The notes beneath the pieces are model-generated. The model ran no database searches. It was not told where the DNA came from and was given only the letters and a program-made list of their open reading frames with translations. A DNA stretch of 64,000 nt from Lineolata rhizophorae (Eukaryota > Ascomycota > Dothideomycetes > Lineolatales > Lineolataceae). The position numbers were made by a program, and so were the translations under genes. Shown piece after piece: positions 1 to 11,800 of this stretch. Numbering within the stretch: the stretch's first letter is position 1; each line of letters begins with the position of its first letter. The stretch covers positions 1,248,282-1,312,281 of the forward strand of contig MU001671.1 in NCBI GenBank assembly GCA_010093515.1. Direction: 5' to 3'.

Positions 1-1
1 G

Positions 2-244
2 GGGTCAGCTGATAAGGCTGGCGAACTTTCGCCTCCCAAAGACGCTGGTATGACGGAGAAAGCTAGTGAAGACAAGGAATCAGCGGGAGCTGTCACAGAA
101 GAAGCGGAGGAGAGTACGCAAACGCGTGAGCCGACCTCGCACGTAAAGAAAGATTCAGTCATTCCAGACGTGGTTGAGGAGAAGCAGTCGGCTACAGCAG
201 CAGTTGCAGAGGTCCCCGAAAGTCCTCAAAAGACCGAGGCCTAG
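2..244 (+). CDS. C-terminal tail of an unrecognised acidic protein (partial)
   Basis: The frame is open from the window edge to a TAG stop at 242-244, giving the last 80 residues of a protein whose start lies upstream of the window. The tail is rich in Glu, Ala, Ser, Lys and Thr, with no hydrophobic segment, cysteines or recognisable motif, and looks disordered. Such tails occur in many fungal cytoskeletal, nuclear and heat-shock related proteins, so no function can be given. I treat it as coding because the frame is open from base 2 and keeps a consistent charged, low-complexity composition up to the stop, while the other frames on this strand do not. A spurious open frame cannot be fully excluded for so short a piece. 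Confidence 0.55.
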   Translation, partial: GSADKAGELSPPKDAGMTEKASEDKESAGAVTEEAEESTQTREPTSHVKKDSVIPDVVEEKQSATAAVAEVPESPQKTEA

Positions 245-1045
245 AGATCGGGGTGCCGTTGCTGGCCAGAATGTCGCATTTCGTTTGATGATTTATTGAC
301 GGTTTAGCGTTTTGTTTACTTGTAATGTTCGCCTCGAAAAATCGAGATGGCTGTCTCGCTTGAGAAGTTGCGCACCCATATTAGCGAGGCGCGAGGCCTC
401 CGCCCAGTCTGTCGATTTCTGTATCTAGTTTCTCCTTGCATCATGCCGCATTCGCTCTATACCCAATGTTTTTGCAAATATGGCCCAGAATGGTACGAAT
501 ATACTCATGGCGTGTTGTTTCACAAGACTTTTCAGCTAGGTTCTCAACCGGGTTTTGTGCAGTGCAAGTGCGTGATGGTATCTGCAACGTTTACTCCGAA
601 TTAGCTGGTGTGCGACGCACTGTAGCGCGAGTAACTATCTCGAATAAGAAAAGTGTGTGCTGTTGGAAGCAGGGAAAGTATTTGGCGCTTTGATATTGAA
701 ACCGTTGCCAGATAATTAAGAATCGTCCAAATAAAGAGTCGTACCAGAGTCATTCCATGAAGGAGGTATTTCTTGCCCGGTAACGGATAAGGTGTGCGTG
801 AAGTAAGGTAGAAGGCTGCGATAATTGCATTGTGAAATGGTCCGTAACCTAGGACAAATGTGTTGTAAAACAATTTCTTCATCGAACACATGGCAGCGTG
901 ACGAGTGGTGGACGTCGTGAACTGGCACGGCACATACCCAAGAAAACGGGACCCGAATAGGCAGTTGAGTTTCTACCAAGATTTTACACTATATATATTA
1001 CTTTATTTCCGAAACTGACCACAAGCGCCTGCTAAGCAGGTTGTA
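245..1045. other. Intergenic, no gene seen
   Basis: This is presumably the 3' untranslated region of the preceding gene, then spacer. Open frames of 85-110 codons here on both strands overlap each other and have no family resemblance. A TATATATA-like run at about 992-1000 lies some 50 bases before the tRNA and could help position Pol III. A short perfect stem (CCTGC, loop TAA, GCAGG) sits just ahead of the tRNA at about 1027-1040. Confidence 0.5.
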
Positions 1046-1136
1046 CTCCGCTTGGTGTAGTTGGTTTATCACGTTCGGCTGTAATGGAAACTCCAATGTT
1101 ACCGAAAGGTCCCTAGTTCGATTCTGGGAGCGGAGA
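1046..1136 (+). tRNA. tRNA-Tyr (anticodon GUA) with a 16-nt intron
   Basis: A full cloverleaf can be drawn. The acceptor stem CTCCGCT (1046-1052) pairs with AGCGGAG (1129-1135), with discriminator A1136. The D stem is GTG/CAC, and the anticodon stem TTCGG (1074-1078) pairs with CCGAA (1102-1106). The anticodon GTA is at 1081-1083. The T stem is CCTAG/CTGGG around the loop TTCGATT (1117-1123). The intron (about 1085-1100) starts one base after the anticodon, the canonical place for eukaryotic tRNA introns and a usual feature of tRNA-Tyr. The mature length is 75 nt before CCA addition. T-runs follow at 1142-1146 and 1150-1159 and should stop Pol III. The tRNA carries tyrosine to UAU/UAC codons in cytosolic translation. 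Confidence 0.93.
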
Positions 1137-1149
1137 CTTACTTTTTGCC

Positions 1150-1159
1150 TTTTTTTTTT
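1150..1159 (+). terminator. Pol III T-run terminator of tRNA-Tyr
   Basis: Ten consecutive T residues lie 14 bases past the tRNA 3' end, preceded by a T5 run at 1142-1146. Runs of four or more T on the non-template strand end Pol III transcription in fungi. Confidence 0.7.
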
Positions 1160-1978
1160 CCCTTCTTACTTTGTCTTCTTGTCCCCTTATCTTGTGACAT
1201 GGCCTAACAAATGATTCTTTCCGTATAGACTTGGTAGTGCAGCGGTGCTCCAAGTGTGTTACGACCTCTTGTCGAAGCAACGGACAGTTTTGGGAAGTCC
1301 TCACCAGGCTATTTTCAACGCGCATGACTCTCGCAGCTCTTGGAAGCTTGACCGAAGACAGTTTACATCTAATTCATGGAGCCCATTACTAGCTGAAAAT
1401 TCGTAACTCGCGGTACCTAGCCCCTAGCAGTTTTATGCTATATTGCTTGCATGCGTCGAAAGTTTTGTGGGATTATATTTAATTGCAAGAACTAGCTCCA
1501 CGGTAAAGGTAAGTCGTCAGTCTAGCCCACCTCAGTGTAGTCGGCTTGCAGAGTGTCGCGGCGCGTTCGTCTCCGCCGCTGAATCGTAGGTATTATTAAT
1601 GGAAAATAATAACTATAATATATATACCGGTAAAATGAAAAGCCAAAACAAAAAAAAAAAAAGGAAAATCGTTTGAAAGCTTATAGGACGCTCAATGACC
1701 GCTGTCTCCCGTCCCCCTTTTCCTCAGCCCGTGGTCTGGTTTTGTCCCGAGCGCCTGCCTGCCCGCCCTTTGCCATTCCGTACCGAAGCGAGCGACCCTG
1801 TTCGACAGTGGCAAGAACCAGAAGGGGAAAGAGGGAAAAAAAAAAACCCAAAAAAAAGATAGCACGCAAGAGGGAGTCCGTACAACAGAAGCAGCCAGCA
1901 GACCCTCAAGAGAGGAAAACTAAAACGAATTTCCCACGGACTCGCCCCTCCAACCCTATCCCCCACCTCCCCCATTCA
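1160..1978. other. Intergenic, no gene seen
   Basis: Mixed composition, with an AT-rich stretch near 1440-1660 that includes an A-run at about 1650-1661. I see no coding signal. The right part is probably the 3' untranslated region of the SAP-domain gene on the minus strand. Confidence 0.45.
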
Positions 1979-3052
1979 TCAACGCCCCACCCCCTTCTTC
2001 TCCGCCCCAAACACATCCTCCAGAAACCCGTTCCAAACCTGCCTCACGACGCCCGTCTCCCGCTCCCCCTCCGCCGCATCCCCGGCCCCCCCCAACCCCG
2101 CCGCGCCCACGATCCCGTCCGCCAACCTATGCACGTGCTCCTCCATGCTCGTATTGTCCGTGACCTCGGCGATGCGCCAGGCGGCGCCGTCCAGCGCGGC
2201 GGTGCTGATGCCGCCGCCGCCGACGTCGTCCTCCATGCGCGCGGCCGCCGCCCGCGAGATGGTGCTGGGCGCCGCGCCCGCGGCGTGGTCGGCCGACACG
2301 ATGGGCACGTTGGTCACGGGCGCGCTGGCCGCGTCCGGGTCGAAGTCGGGCAGGAAGGCGAAGTCGATGGTCGAGGTGTCGCCGACGGCTTTGAGGGCGC
2401 GCGACGTGTTGAAGTGCCGCGAGGGCGTCGGTTGGGCGGGTGATGCCGGGGTGGTGGTGGACGTGGAGGAGGGCCGCTTGTCGGGGGTGCCGGCCGCGGC
2501 GGTGGTGAAGCCGCGTGTGGAGACGATTTCGTCGGCGGTGAGGCGCTGGATGAGCTGTGGGAAGGGAGAGGAGGGGGGTGGGGGTGGTTAGTTTCGCGGT
2601 GTTTTTGTGGAAGTGAAATGGTTGGATGGCGGGCGGTGGAAGGCACTTGAAGCTTTGGTAGATAGGGGAGGTAGGGAATGCAGAGCGAACGATTGTTGTC
2701 CAGCCCCAGCGAAACGAACAACAAAAAGAAGCAGCAAATTCCCAGGAATCGGAATAACCATGCGGTCCTATGTAGGCATTCTCAAAGACGGCGGGGACGA
2801 AGTTTGACCACGTACCTCGGCCTTGCTGCCCGTGGCCGACAGCTTCCGCTTCTTGCACTCGGCGCGCAGGCCGGCGAGGTCGCCCGGCAGCGTGATGGCG
2901 GGCCGCTCGGCGCTGGCCAGCATGGGCGACGGGAAGGTCGCGGGCCCGGTCATGTGCAGGGCGCGGCGCTGCAGCAGCTGGGGGCTTGACGACTGATGCT
3001 GGGCGGCGAGGCGCGAGAGGGCGCGCAGGGAGGTGCTTCGTGGGGCGGCCAT
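1979..3052 (-). CDS. Mitochondrial SAP-domain protein (Aim34-like)
   Basis: Two exons, complement(1979..2554, 2816..3052), give 270 residues. The start codon at 3052 opens a Ser/Arg/Leu-rich, acid-poor N-terminus (about residues 1-35) typical of a mitochondrial presequence. A SAP helix-extension-helix motif follows at about residues 56-90 (LPGDLAGLRAECKKRKL, then SKAELIQRL). The 261-nt intron (donor GTACGTGG, acceptor CCACAG) splits this motif exactly between Glu79 and Leu80. That split, and the shared phase, is the main evidence for the join. The rest is rich in Ala/Thr/Pro and ends in an amphipathic WNGFLEDVFG segment. SAP motifs usually bind nucleic acid, and yeast Aim34 is a mitochondrial SAP protein of unsettled role. 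A mitochondrial nucleoid or RNA-related role is inference. The longer in-frame ORF starting at 3217 lies in promoter-like sequence and was not used. Confidence 0.78.
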
Positions 3053-6000
3053 TGGGAGCGTGGAGCGTGGTGAGGTACGGTGTAGTATGGTCAACCGGGT
3101 GGAGCGGGTGTGTGTATATATGTATGCGTCGGTGGAGAGTTGACGGCGGAGATGGGACGAGATAGGGATGGCTTTAGCAGGTGGACATGTGCATGTGTGT
3201 ACGGCCGTGGTACGCAAGCGGGGGAAAGGCAGAGGGATAGAGGAACGAGGGGAAACAGGAAATCAATGCAAAGACAGCGGAAGGGGTGAGGCGGTCTGGG
3301 GTTTATAGGACGCTGAGTGGTAGATTGGGCGCCCCGTTCCGGCGGAAGTCCGTAGCGGAGCGGGACCTGGTCGGGACGGGGTGGGGAGGGGGGGGGGGGG
3401 TGGGTGAGGAGGGCGGCGCGGGCACATACGCAGCACGCCTGAGGCACGTCGCAGGGCGGCCTTAGTGGCTGGGGGACGAAGGGATCGGAGCTGACGGTGC
3501 AGGCACGGCCGGATGGGGCCGCCACGGAAACCGCGCTCGGCCTACGACGCAGCTTCCCGGCGGCGTCCAGAGACCGGCAGTCCCCTCACTTGTCTCCCAC
3601 GTCCGCGGCTGTTGAAGCGCCACGGGGCTGGCGTGTGGCGTTGAGTGAGAGCTCGGCTGGGGGAGGGCGGCGGAGCTTCTCGCTCAACAATCACGGGGAG
3701 CTTGGGCCCGGCGCCCTCAACGGGGACCACACCCCCCGGGAGAGGGCCCCAAAAAACTGGCGGTGTCGCGTCGCTAGCGCCCATCATCATTTCACCCGCA
3801 AAAGGTGCTGGCTCTGCATATGTACATAGGTATGCACCTCCCTTCAGACCGCGCTAGGCGATTGTGATCATTCGAGCGCCGGGTGGTCTCGCGCATCACT
3901 CCACCACACGCTGGGCCGCGCGCCCCCCCCGCAGTTTGTGTTGCTTAGTTCGGTGCGGGGAAAGCTATGTATGCACACACGCGTCTCGGAAGGCTCCGGG
4001 GGGCTTTGGCCCCTCCTCCGACGGAGTACATATGTACGGGCACTTTTGCGGTGGCCTCGAAAAATCGAGTGCAGCCCGAGGCCGACAAAACGCCTATCGC
4101 GAGGGGGCTTTGTGATGAGGGAGTCGCTCAAGGCCCGCTGCGTCGGCGCCGGGTCCCCGCGGTACGTACCCGGCCGGGCTCGACGCCTCGCTCAACCGCG
4201 CTCGTATGTGCGGAGCATGTATGTATGTACCCAGCTTCCTTCCCGGCGCAGGTCCGGGCGGGAATGTGCCACGGCGCTCACCGCCGCGGCCGCCTCTGCT
4301 CGAGATGTCGGTGAGGGCGTCGCCCGCCCTCCCGGCGTCGGCCTTCGTTCCGCGACTTGTCGTCTCAGCCCTACGCCAGGACTGCCGGGCGGAGTGAGTG
4401 AGATGGGAGCCGACGTGTCCCCGGCCCAATCAGCGTCGGCCATTGCACCGCTACGCCCTTGCCTCCGCTTATAGGGAAGTCCAGTCTTCGCGGGCAGTCG
4501 ACGTCGATCTTCTAACCTTAAACCTAGACTTCGTTTGTGAACGCTTGACTGTCCCCGCGATTGGCAGCGTGGGTCCGATCTTGACCACTCTTCCCAGATT
4601 CCGTTTCTAGAACAAATGACTACCAAGAACAGACCGAACCCTGTCGAAAGGAGGAAGATTTTCGTCTTGCATGTCCTCTGCAAGTTAAATCGTGCCCGGC
4701 GCCGAACGATGAGCGAGGGCCGAGGCCACGGCATCGCAGATACCCCTGTCTCAATTCATATCTTGACCGACGAGATTGTAAGGCCTCTATATTGCAGCAG
4801 ACTCGTTCGACGGCGTTCTTCTACCAGAGCCGGAAGGTTATCGTGACCATCACTTCTGTTCGACATTTCAGGTGGACTGTACGCGTCAGTGGTGCTTTGC
4901 GTTCATCAGCCGAGATTGGTCTCCCCAGAGTACAGTAGTGGCAAGCGCAAGCCTAACTCTGTTCCTGACTAGACGCTATTCGTGGCCATGCCATGTCGCA
5001 GACCACTGGGAAGAATTCACCTGCGTCGCAAACGCGCTTTTGACTATGGCCCGTGCGCGCCTCCGTGAACACGTACATGTGTGCCCCTTGTGCTCGGCAG
5101 CCTGGGAAACAAGCCGGGCGACGGGGGCAGCCAAACGGGAGGACGCAAGCAGACGCGAAATCCTACACGCAGTCCCGCCGCCGATTGGCCGCGCGCCGGG
5201 CGTTTTTGCAGCCGAAAATCCAAGAATCGGTCCAGGCCGCCGCCGTTTTTCTTCGCTCCTCCGCTTCTTTTACCGGGCTCGCGCGATGCAAGCAATCGAT
5301 TCTCACGATCTACATCTGCAGGCCGCGCGCCGGCGCCGAGCCGCCAGTTGATTGCTCGTGTGCCGGCCCTTGGCCCTTGGCCGGCCGCCATTGGCCCGGC
5401 GTCCAAGACCGGCCGCGCCTCCCTCCCATCTCCACCTCTCCTTCCGTCCCTGTCGATCGCCCGGCGAACCCTCGTGCCGGGGTTGGCAACACGGCCATGT
5501 CCTTCTGCATCCCTTCCCTTCCCTTCCCCATCCACGCCTCTCCTCCTCCGTCTTCTGGCCCTTTCGCATGCTACGTTCGTTTGCTCGTTGCTAGCCGTTG
5601 TCCTCCCGCTCCCGTCACCCCTGCGGGCGACCTCGCCGTTTCGCCCATGCGCAGCTAATGTTGCTGGTGCGGCTTGCTTGGTCACCGCACGCCCGCAGTT
5701 CAGCCTGTCTCCTGTGCAGGAACAACCGGTCCGACGTGAATCCTAGCGTCTAGGAGGGCGATGCTGCGTTCGCTTTGAAGCACCAAAAGCTGTTGTGGAG
5801 GGCTCGCTCCGTTGCAGGACCGCCCATCGTTCCCTTTTGCTTTCTCCTGCTGCAGCGTACAGCTGCCCACGCGGTGGATTCTTTTGCTTTTGTTGCATCG
5901 AGGGCGCCGATTGCGGAGTCGAGGCTGAACGGTGGCAGTCCTGGCCGTCTTGCCGTTCTTGGACAAGGCTTCCTGGCAGCTCCTTTTTTTTGGCGCAACG
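3053..6000. other. Intergenic region between divergent genes, no gene seen
   Basis: This 2.9 kb stretch is GC-rich and lies between the divergent SAP-domain and protease genes, so it holds both promoters. A G-rich run lies near 3390-3402. Between about 3815 and 4240 the motif TATGTA/TACATA recurs many times. Open frames of 100-220 codons occur on both strands at 3500-6180, but they overlap in several frames, are Arg/Pro/Ala-rich and look like GC-rich background. Confidence 0.5.
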
Positions 6001-7975
6001 ATGCGGCTTCAACTGGCAGGATGCGCCTGTTTGGCATCGCTGTCTCGCTCCGCGCTCGCTTTCTACCCGTTCGTTCCCGGATCAGACCCTTCCGATCCGG
6101 ACGTCTCCCGTTCGGTTCGACGACTCGCCGATGCCGAGTCTCGCCACGGCAACAAAAACGTCTTGCACCTCCCAATTGAGCGTGTCCGGCGCGCGGCCGC
6201 CGCCGCCGTCGGCAAGCGGGACAACGAGTTCCCCATCGTCGAGTCGGATCCGCCGAGCTTCGACGACAGCGTCGCCATCCACCAAGACTCGACCGACTTC
6301 TCGTACTTCACCAGGGCCAGGTTTGGGACCAGCGACGAGGACTTCCTGCTCCTGCTGGACACGGGCGCGTCCAACACGTGGGTCATGGGCGGCGGATGCG
6401 ACGACGCCGCGTGCGGTCTACACAACACGCTCGGGCGGGACGAGTCGAGCTCCTTGGAGGTATGTGATGTGACACGCCGCAGAACGGCGCAAGTCAAATC
6501 AAAAATCTAACCTGCGCCCTTCTTCCTCCCTTTCTCCAGCTCGACTCGACCCCTTTCAACATCACCTACGGCACCGGCAAGGTGTCCGGCGCCAACCTCG
6601 GCACCGACACGCTGCACCTCGGCCCCTTCGACATACCGCTGACGTTCGGCCTCGCCGACTCGGCCTCGTCCGAGTTCGCCTACTACCCGATGGACGGCAT
6701 CATGGGCTTCGGCCGCGGCGACACGACGGACCCGTCCATCGCGGGGCCCACCATGATGGACGCCCTCGTGTCGGCCGGCCTGATCGACGACGCCATCCTC
6801 GGCGTCCACCTCTCGCGCTTCGCCGACGGCGCCGCCGACGGCGAGCTCAGCCTGGGCGCCGCCAACCCGGCCCGCTTCGCCGGCGCCCTCAACTGGCTGC
6901 CGGCCAAGGACAACCCCGAGGGCTTCTGGGAGGTGGACGTGGACGGGCTGCGCGTCGGGGGCGACGCCGTCGAGCTCGAGGGCCTCGCCCCCCGCTCCGC
7001 CATCGTGGACACGGGCACCTCGTTCGTGCTCATGCCGCCGGCCGACGCCCGGGCCCTGCACGCCCGCATCCCCGGCGCCGCGCGCCTGGACGGCGGCGAG
7101 GCCTTCGTCGTGCCGTGCGGCGCCGACGCGCGCGTCGCCATCGCCTTCGGCGGCCGCGCCTACGGCCTGCGTGCCGAGGACTACGTCGGCGCCGCCGCCG
7201 ACGAGGACGCCGGCGAAGGCATGTGTCGGAGCAACATCATCGGCCGCCAGACGTTCGGCGACGACCAGTGGCTCGTCGGCGACGTGTTCCTCAAGAACGT
7301 GTACGCCGTGTTCGACTTTGAGGAGAGGCGGGTCGGGTTCGGGGTGCCGAGCGGGGGGGAGGAAGAGGAGGACGAGGAAGGGGATGGTAGCACCAGCGGG
7401 GAGCATGCGGAGCAGGGGGGTGCGGACAGTGGGAGTGACGACGATGACGATGATGAGGATGAGGATGAGGATGAGGATGATGCGGATGCGGATGGGGACG
7501 AGGATGGCGAGGACAGCTCGGCTTCGAGCAACAGCATGAATGCTTCCGAAGGTACGTCTGCCGTTTCGGTGGCGGTGGCCGCGTCGTCGACGTCGGCGTC
7601 GAGCATGACCGCCGCCGCGGCGTCATCGTCCCTGCCTCTGCTGCCGGGAACCGCGTCTTCGCCCGCCCGCGCCACAAGCACGCCCTCAGCGCCTCCGTCC
7701 GGTACGGCTCGCTCCGTCTTTCCCGTCGATGCGCGCGAGCTGCCCCCTCCTTCTCTCCCTCCATCAATGGCTGTCTTCAACTTCGACCCCGCCGTTTTTG
7801 TTCTTCGAGCCAACCAACTGACCTTCATCTCTTGGCAGACCACTCTTCCTCCGCCACGTCCGACGCCGCGACGGCTTCGGCCACGGGCAACGCCGCTCCG
7901 TCGCGAGCGCTTTTCGCCGACGGCCTCCCGCTCGGCATCGTCGGGGCGCTCGCGCCGCTGGTGGCTGTTTTGTGA
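6001..7975 (+). CDS. Secreted aspartic protease (pepsin family A1), probably GPI-anchored
   Basis: Three exons, 6001..6459, 6540..7701 and 7839..7975, give 585 residues. The second in-frame ATG (6001) is chosen because it starts a clean signal peptide ending near LAFYPF; the ATG at 5932 would bury it. A propeptide follows. The catalytic motifs are DTGASNTW (Asp120) and DTGTSF (Asp310), and the flap loop is in ITYGTGKVSG. After the fold (VGFGVP) comes a long Asp/Glu-rich tract, then a Ser/Thr/Ala/Pro linker suited to O-glycosylation, and a hydrophobic C-terminus (LPLGIVGALAPLVAVL) typical of a GPI-attachment signal. That terminus appears only after splicing intron 2 (137 nt, donor GTACGG, acceptor TTGGCAG) in phase 1; reading through gives a charged tail with no anchor. 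It resembles fungal yapsin-type cell-surface proteases; the substrate is unknown. Confidence 0.88.
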
Positions 7976-8390
7976 GGCGGAGGCGCCGGCGCCGGCGCTC
8001 TTCCGGACGGGATGGTGGGAATGTGGGTGGGCGGGTGACAGCCTTGTAAATATGGCATCGTTTATATGGGATAAATGGGGGGTTATAGGCATCTGTTTCA
8101 CTTTGCATTTGCATCTCTGGGAGGCTGCGGTAATTCATGGCATTTCTCAGGGGGGGGAGGGGAAAGAAAGACGGCTGGTGCATACTAAGTCGAGACATGG
8201 CGGAGCATAGGTAGTTAACGACTGGCTGCTAGCATGCCCTTGGTGCTTTATGCCTACACGAAAGCAGAATGATTCGTATGAGGAACGGGCCAACTCAAAT
8301 TGTACGGTGTCTTTCTATGCCAACTAATGATCCGAAGCTAACGGTTATGCCTAATGTTGCTCGAACGCTGAAGACAAAACAAACCCCCCC
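7976..8390. other. Intergenic, no gene seen
   Basis: Probably the 3' untranslated region of the protease, followed by spacer that ends in a C-run at the assembly gap. No coding signal is seen. Confidence 0.5.
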
Positions 8391-8880
8391 NNNNNNNNNN
8401 NNNNNNNNNNNNNNNNNNNNNNNNNNNNNNNNNNNNNNNNNNNNNNNNNNNNNNNNNNNNNNNNNNNNNNNNNNNNNNNNNNNNNNNNNNNNNNNNNNNN
8501 NNNNNNNNNNNNNNNNNNNNNNNNNNNNNNNNNNNNNNNNNNNNNNNNNNNNNNNNNNNNNNNNNNNNNNNNNNNNNNNNNNNNNNNNNNNNNNNNNNNN
8601 NNNNNNNNNNNNNNNNNNNNNNNNNNNNNNNNNNNNNNNNNNNNNNNNNNNNNNNNNNNNNNNNNNNNNNNNNNNNNNNNNNNNNNNNNNNNNNNNNNNN
8701 NNNNNNNNNNNNNNNNNNNNNNNNNNNNNNNNNNNNNNNNNNNNNNNNNNNNNNNNNNNNNNNNNNNNNNNNNNNNNNNNNNNNNNNNNNNNNNNNNNNN
8801 NNNNNNNNNNNNNNNNNNNNNNNNNNNNNNNNNNNNNNNNNNNNNNNNNNNNNNNNNNNNNNNNNNNNNNNNNNNNNNNN
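8391..8880. other. Assembly gap (490 N) with poly-C on both sides
   Basis: 490 undetermined bases. The left edge is a run of C and the right edge also starts with C. The gap takes away the 3' end of the CCZ1 gene, including its stop codon. The length may be an estimate. Confidence 0.98.
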
Positions 8881-11800
8881 CCCCCAGCCCCGAGCCCCAA
8901 CCTCCACGCCCCGCCGCCGCCACCTTGCCCGCCGCCCGCGCCCCGCGCCCCGCCACCGCTCCCGCCGCCCTTGGCCCCGCCCGGCAGCGCGTCGCGGCTG
9001 CGGCGTACGAGGAAGGCCTCGCCGAGGGAGTCGGTGCGGACGACGGCGCGGTCGGGCGCGTCGCGGCCGGCGGCGGCGCCCGCGTCGCGCGTCGCGGCGT
9101 CCGCGGTCGCGTTCGCTGGCTCGGCGGCGTCGTTGGGTCCGGCCTGTGGGGCGGCGGCGGCGGCGGCGGCGGCGGAGCCGAGCGACGACGACGGCGACGA
9201 CGACGACGGCGGCGGGAGCCGCATCCACGCGACCCACCAGCCGCGGCTCGTCTTGGCGCAGCGCTCGACCTCGTCGCCGCGGCGGCGGGTCGCGGCGACC
9301 GTCTCGAGCATCTGGGCGTGCACGTTGAGCGCGTCGACGCGGCTCATGGCGGGGGCGGCGGCCGGGGCGCGGCCTGCGGGGGACGGAGACGCCGCGCGCG
9401 CGGCGGCGGCCGGCGAGGACGTGGCGGTCGTGGCGCCGCCGAGGGGCGCCGGGGCGCCGGAGCCGAGGGCCAGTCCGTCGGCGGTGGCGGTGCCTGGGTC
9501 GGGGATGTTGGGGATGGAGGCGTGGACGAATAGGGAGTGCGGGTCGAAGACGAGGTCGTAGATGGGCTGGCTGACGAGGGAGGAGACGGCGCGGGGGGAA
9601 GGGGCGAAGAGAGGGGGTAGGGTGGACGTCGGGTTGGCGGCCGAGGCGAGACGGGCGGCGACGCGGCTGGGCGAGGTGGAGAGGCAGAGGTTGCGGTGAA
9701 GAGGGGAAAGGAAAGTGTGGAGGGTACGGTAGAGCCCTGGGAGGGCGAGAGAGGCGGTGGTCGGGTCGAAGAGGAGCGTGTAGATAAAGGGGCGGTGCTG
9801 AGGTGGTCTTGTTAGCAAACTTCCCTTATCGGTAGAAGAAATATCGCATAGACACAAAAGGAACTGACAATGTAAACCAGCACTCTCAACCGCTTCCACC
9901 TAAACTCGTCGCCGCCGTAGGTCCCCTCCATTTCCCGCTGCCACGCCGGGATCAGAGGGCGCGGCTCTTGCGAGCCCGCCGTTTCCGAGAGCTTCACTTG
10001 AACCGTACGCAGCACGGTCCTGTCATTCCAGTCTCCAGGAGACTCGTCATCTTGGTCATCCTCTTCCTCGTCATCGTCGTCGTCCAGGTCGCCCCTCAGA
10101 CCGATGATGAAGCTGCCATTGTTCTCGCGCTGTATCTGAGCTCTCAGGCGCTCCTCGAAGCGGTCGACTTCAGGTTCAGGCTCCGGCTCCGGCTCCGGGT
10201 CGACGTGATGCAGGACCAGTTGGTCTTCGATGCTGTCCCTCCGCGCCGCCGCCATCGAATCGCGTGATGCGCCTTCCTGGCCCTCCTTGAGCCCATTGTC
10301 TCCTCGCTCGTTGTCCTTGCCGCCGGCTTTGGCACCACCGCTGCCGCTACCCCCGCCCCACGCCGACCCGTACCCCAGGGTAAACACCTTCATCCACACG
10401 TCCGGATCAGCCAGCGCAGACTTGGACCCGGCCCCTTGGCTACCTTCCCGCTTCGGCTGCTGCTCCGGGCTTGTGCCCTCTTCCTCGCGCTTCCGCGTCC
10501 TGCCCGCCGCCTCCACGGCGCTATCCAGGCTCCTCTCCGCCGCCGACACGATGGGCGGCGGAATCAAGGCTCCCGTCGCATTCGACGTCGAAGACGTAGG
10601 CGACGCACCTTCGAGCCTAGAATCTCTCGCGCGAGGCCTTCCTTGCGCGACCGTCGCTATCGCCGCCGCACCTCCTTTGCTAGCCTTCCCATTCGCCGCC
10701 GCGCCCCCCTGCCCGAGCTGGTCCCCCTTCCCGCGCTCGCGTTCCCTTTCCTTCCTGCGCCTCTCCCGCGCCTCCCTGCGCGACGCGCCCACGCCCATGG
10801 CCGAAGACGGGTTGTCCCGCACGCCGTAGGCGCGCTCGCCCTGCGCGTACACCCACTCCATCCACGCGGCGACGTCGCGTAGCGACTGGCGGGCCAGGCC
10901 GCCCACGCCCGAGAAGACGATGCCGTCGGCGCACGACGGGGCTTGCCCGGCGCCGAGCCAGGGCTCGGGGAGGTGCATCGCCGGCGATGCAGCAGCGGCC
11001 TGGGACTTCTTGTGCCCGTCACGCCCGTGCTTATGGCTGCCCGGCGGCGTCCGGCTCGTCTGCCTGAGCGCCTGCTGCTTCCTGGGATCGTGCAGCTGGT
11101 CGGGGGAGGGCTCGCCGAAACGGGCGACGACGAGGTCGACGAGGCCCTCGGTGCGGCCGGCGACGTGCTCGAGAACCTCGCGCTCGCCCGAGCCCCACTC
11201 CTCCTCGCCGACGCCCATGCCCAGCTCGCCGCCGGCCGCCAGCTTGATGCCGCCGTACACGTCCACGGAAGGGTTGCCGTGCAGCAGCACGTCCCAGTGC
11301 GCCGCACAGAAGCGCGTCCAGAAGCGCGCGAGCAGCGCGCAGAAGCGCGCGCGGCCTGCGGTGCGCTCGTAGAGGTTCTGCAGAGAGGGCGCGTGGTGAA
11401 GGAGGAAGATGGAGTGCGCGCGGCGGAGCTGGGCGAGGAGGAGCGGCGGAGGGGAGACTTCGCGCGAGGAGTACTCGACGGTAGGTTGCGGCGCGGGCGG
11501 TGGCGTGGCGGCCTTAGAGTTCTTGGGAGGAGGACTGCCGGCAGGGAGGATGGGTATCCGGGTGAGGTCGATTGACTATTTACATGAGCGTAGACGCGTC
11601 GATTAGCAGCTCGTAGCCACCACCCCCAGCGGCGGGCAGAAGCGGGTCGCAGCTCACAGCTAAGATCCACCACCCTCGCTCTAGCTCGCCGAGCACGATG
11701 CGCGACTTGTCCGTCTCGACCGACTCCACGGGCTCGCCCCTGGAAAAGGTACGCGCGAAGTTGACCATGCCCTGGGCCAGCCCGACCTGTCTCAGCCTCT

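Noticed and set aside
6507-7406. 299-codon minus-strand frame opposite the protease
   Set aside because: A shadow of the GC-rich protease codons; the plus strand has both catalytic DTG motifs.
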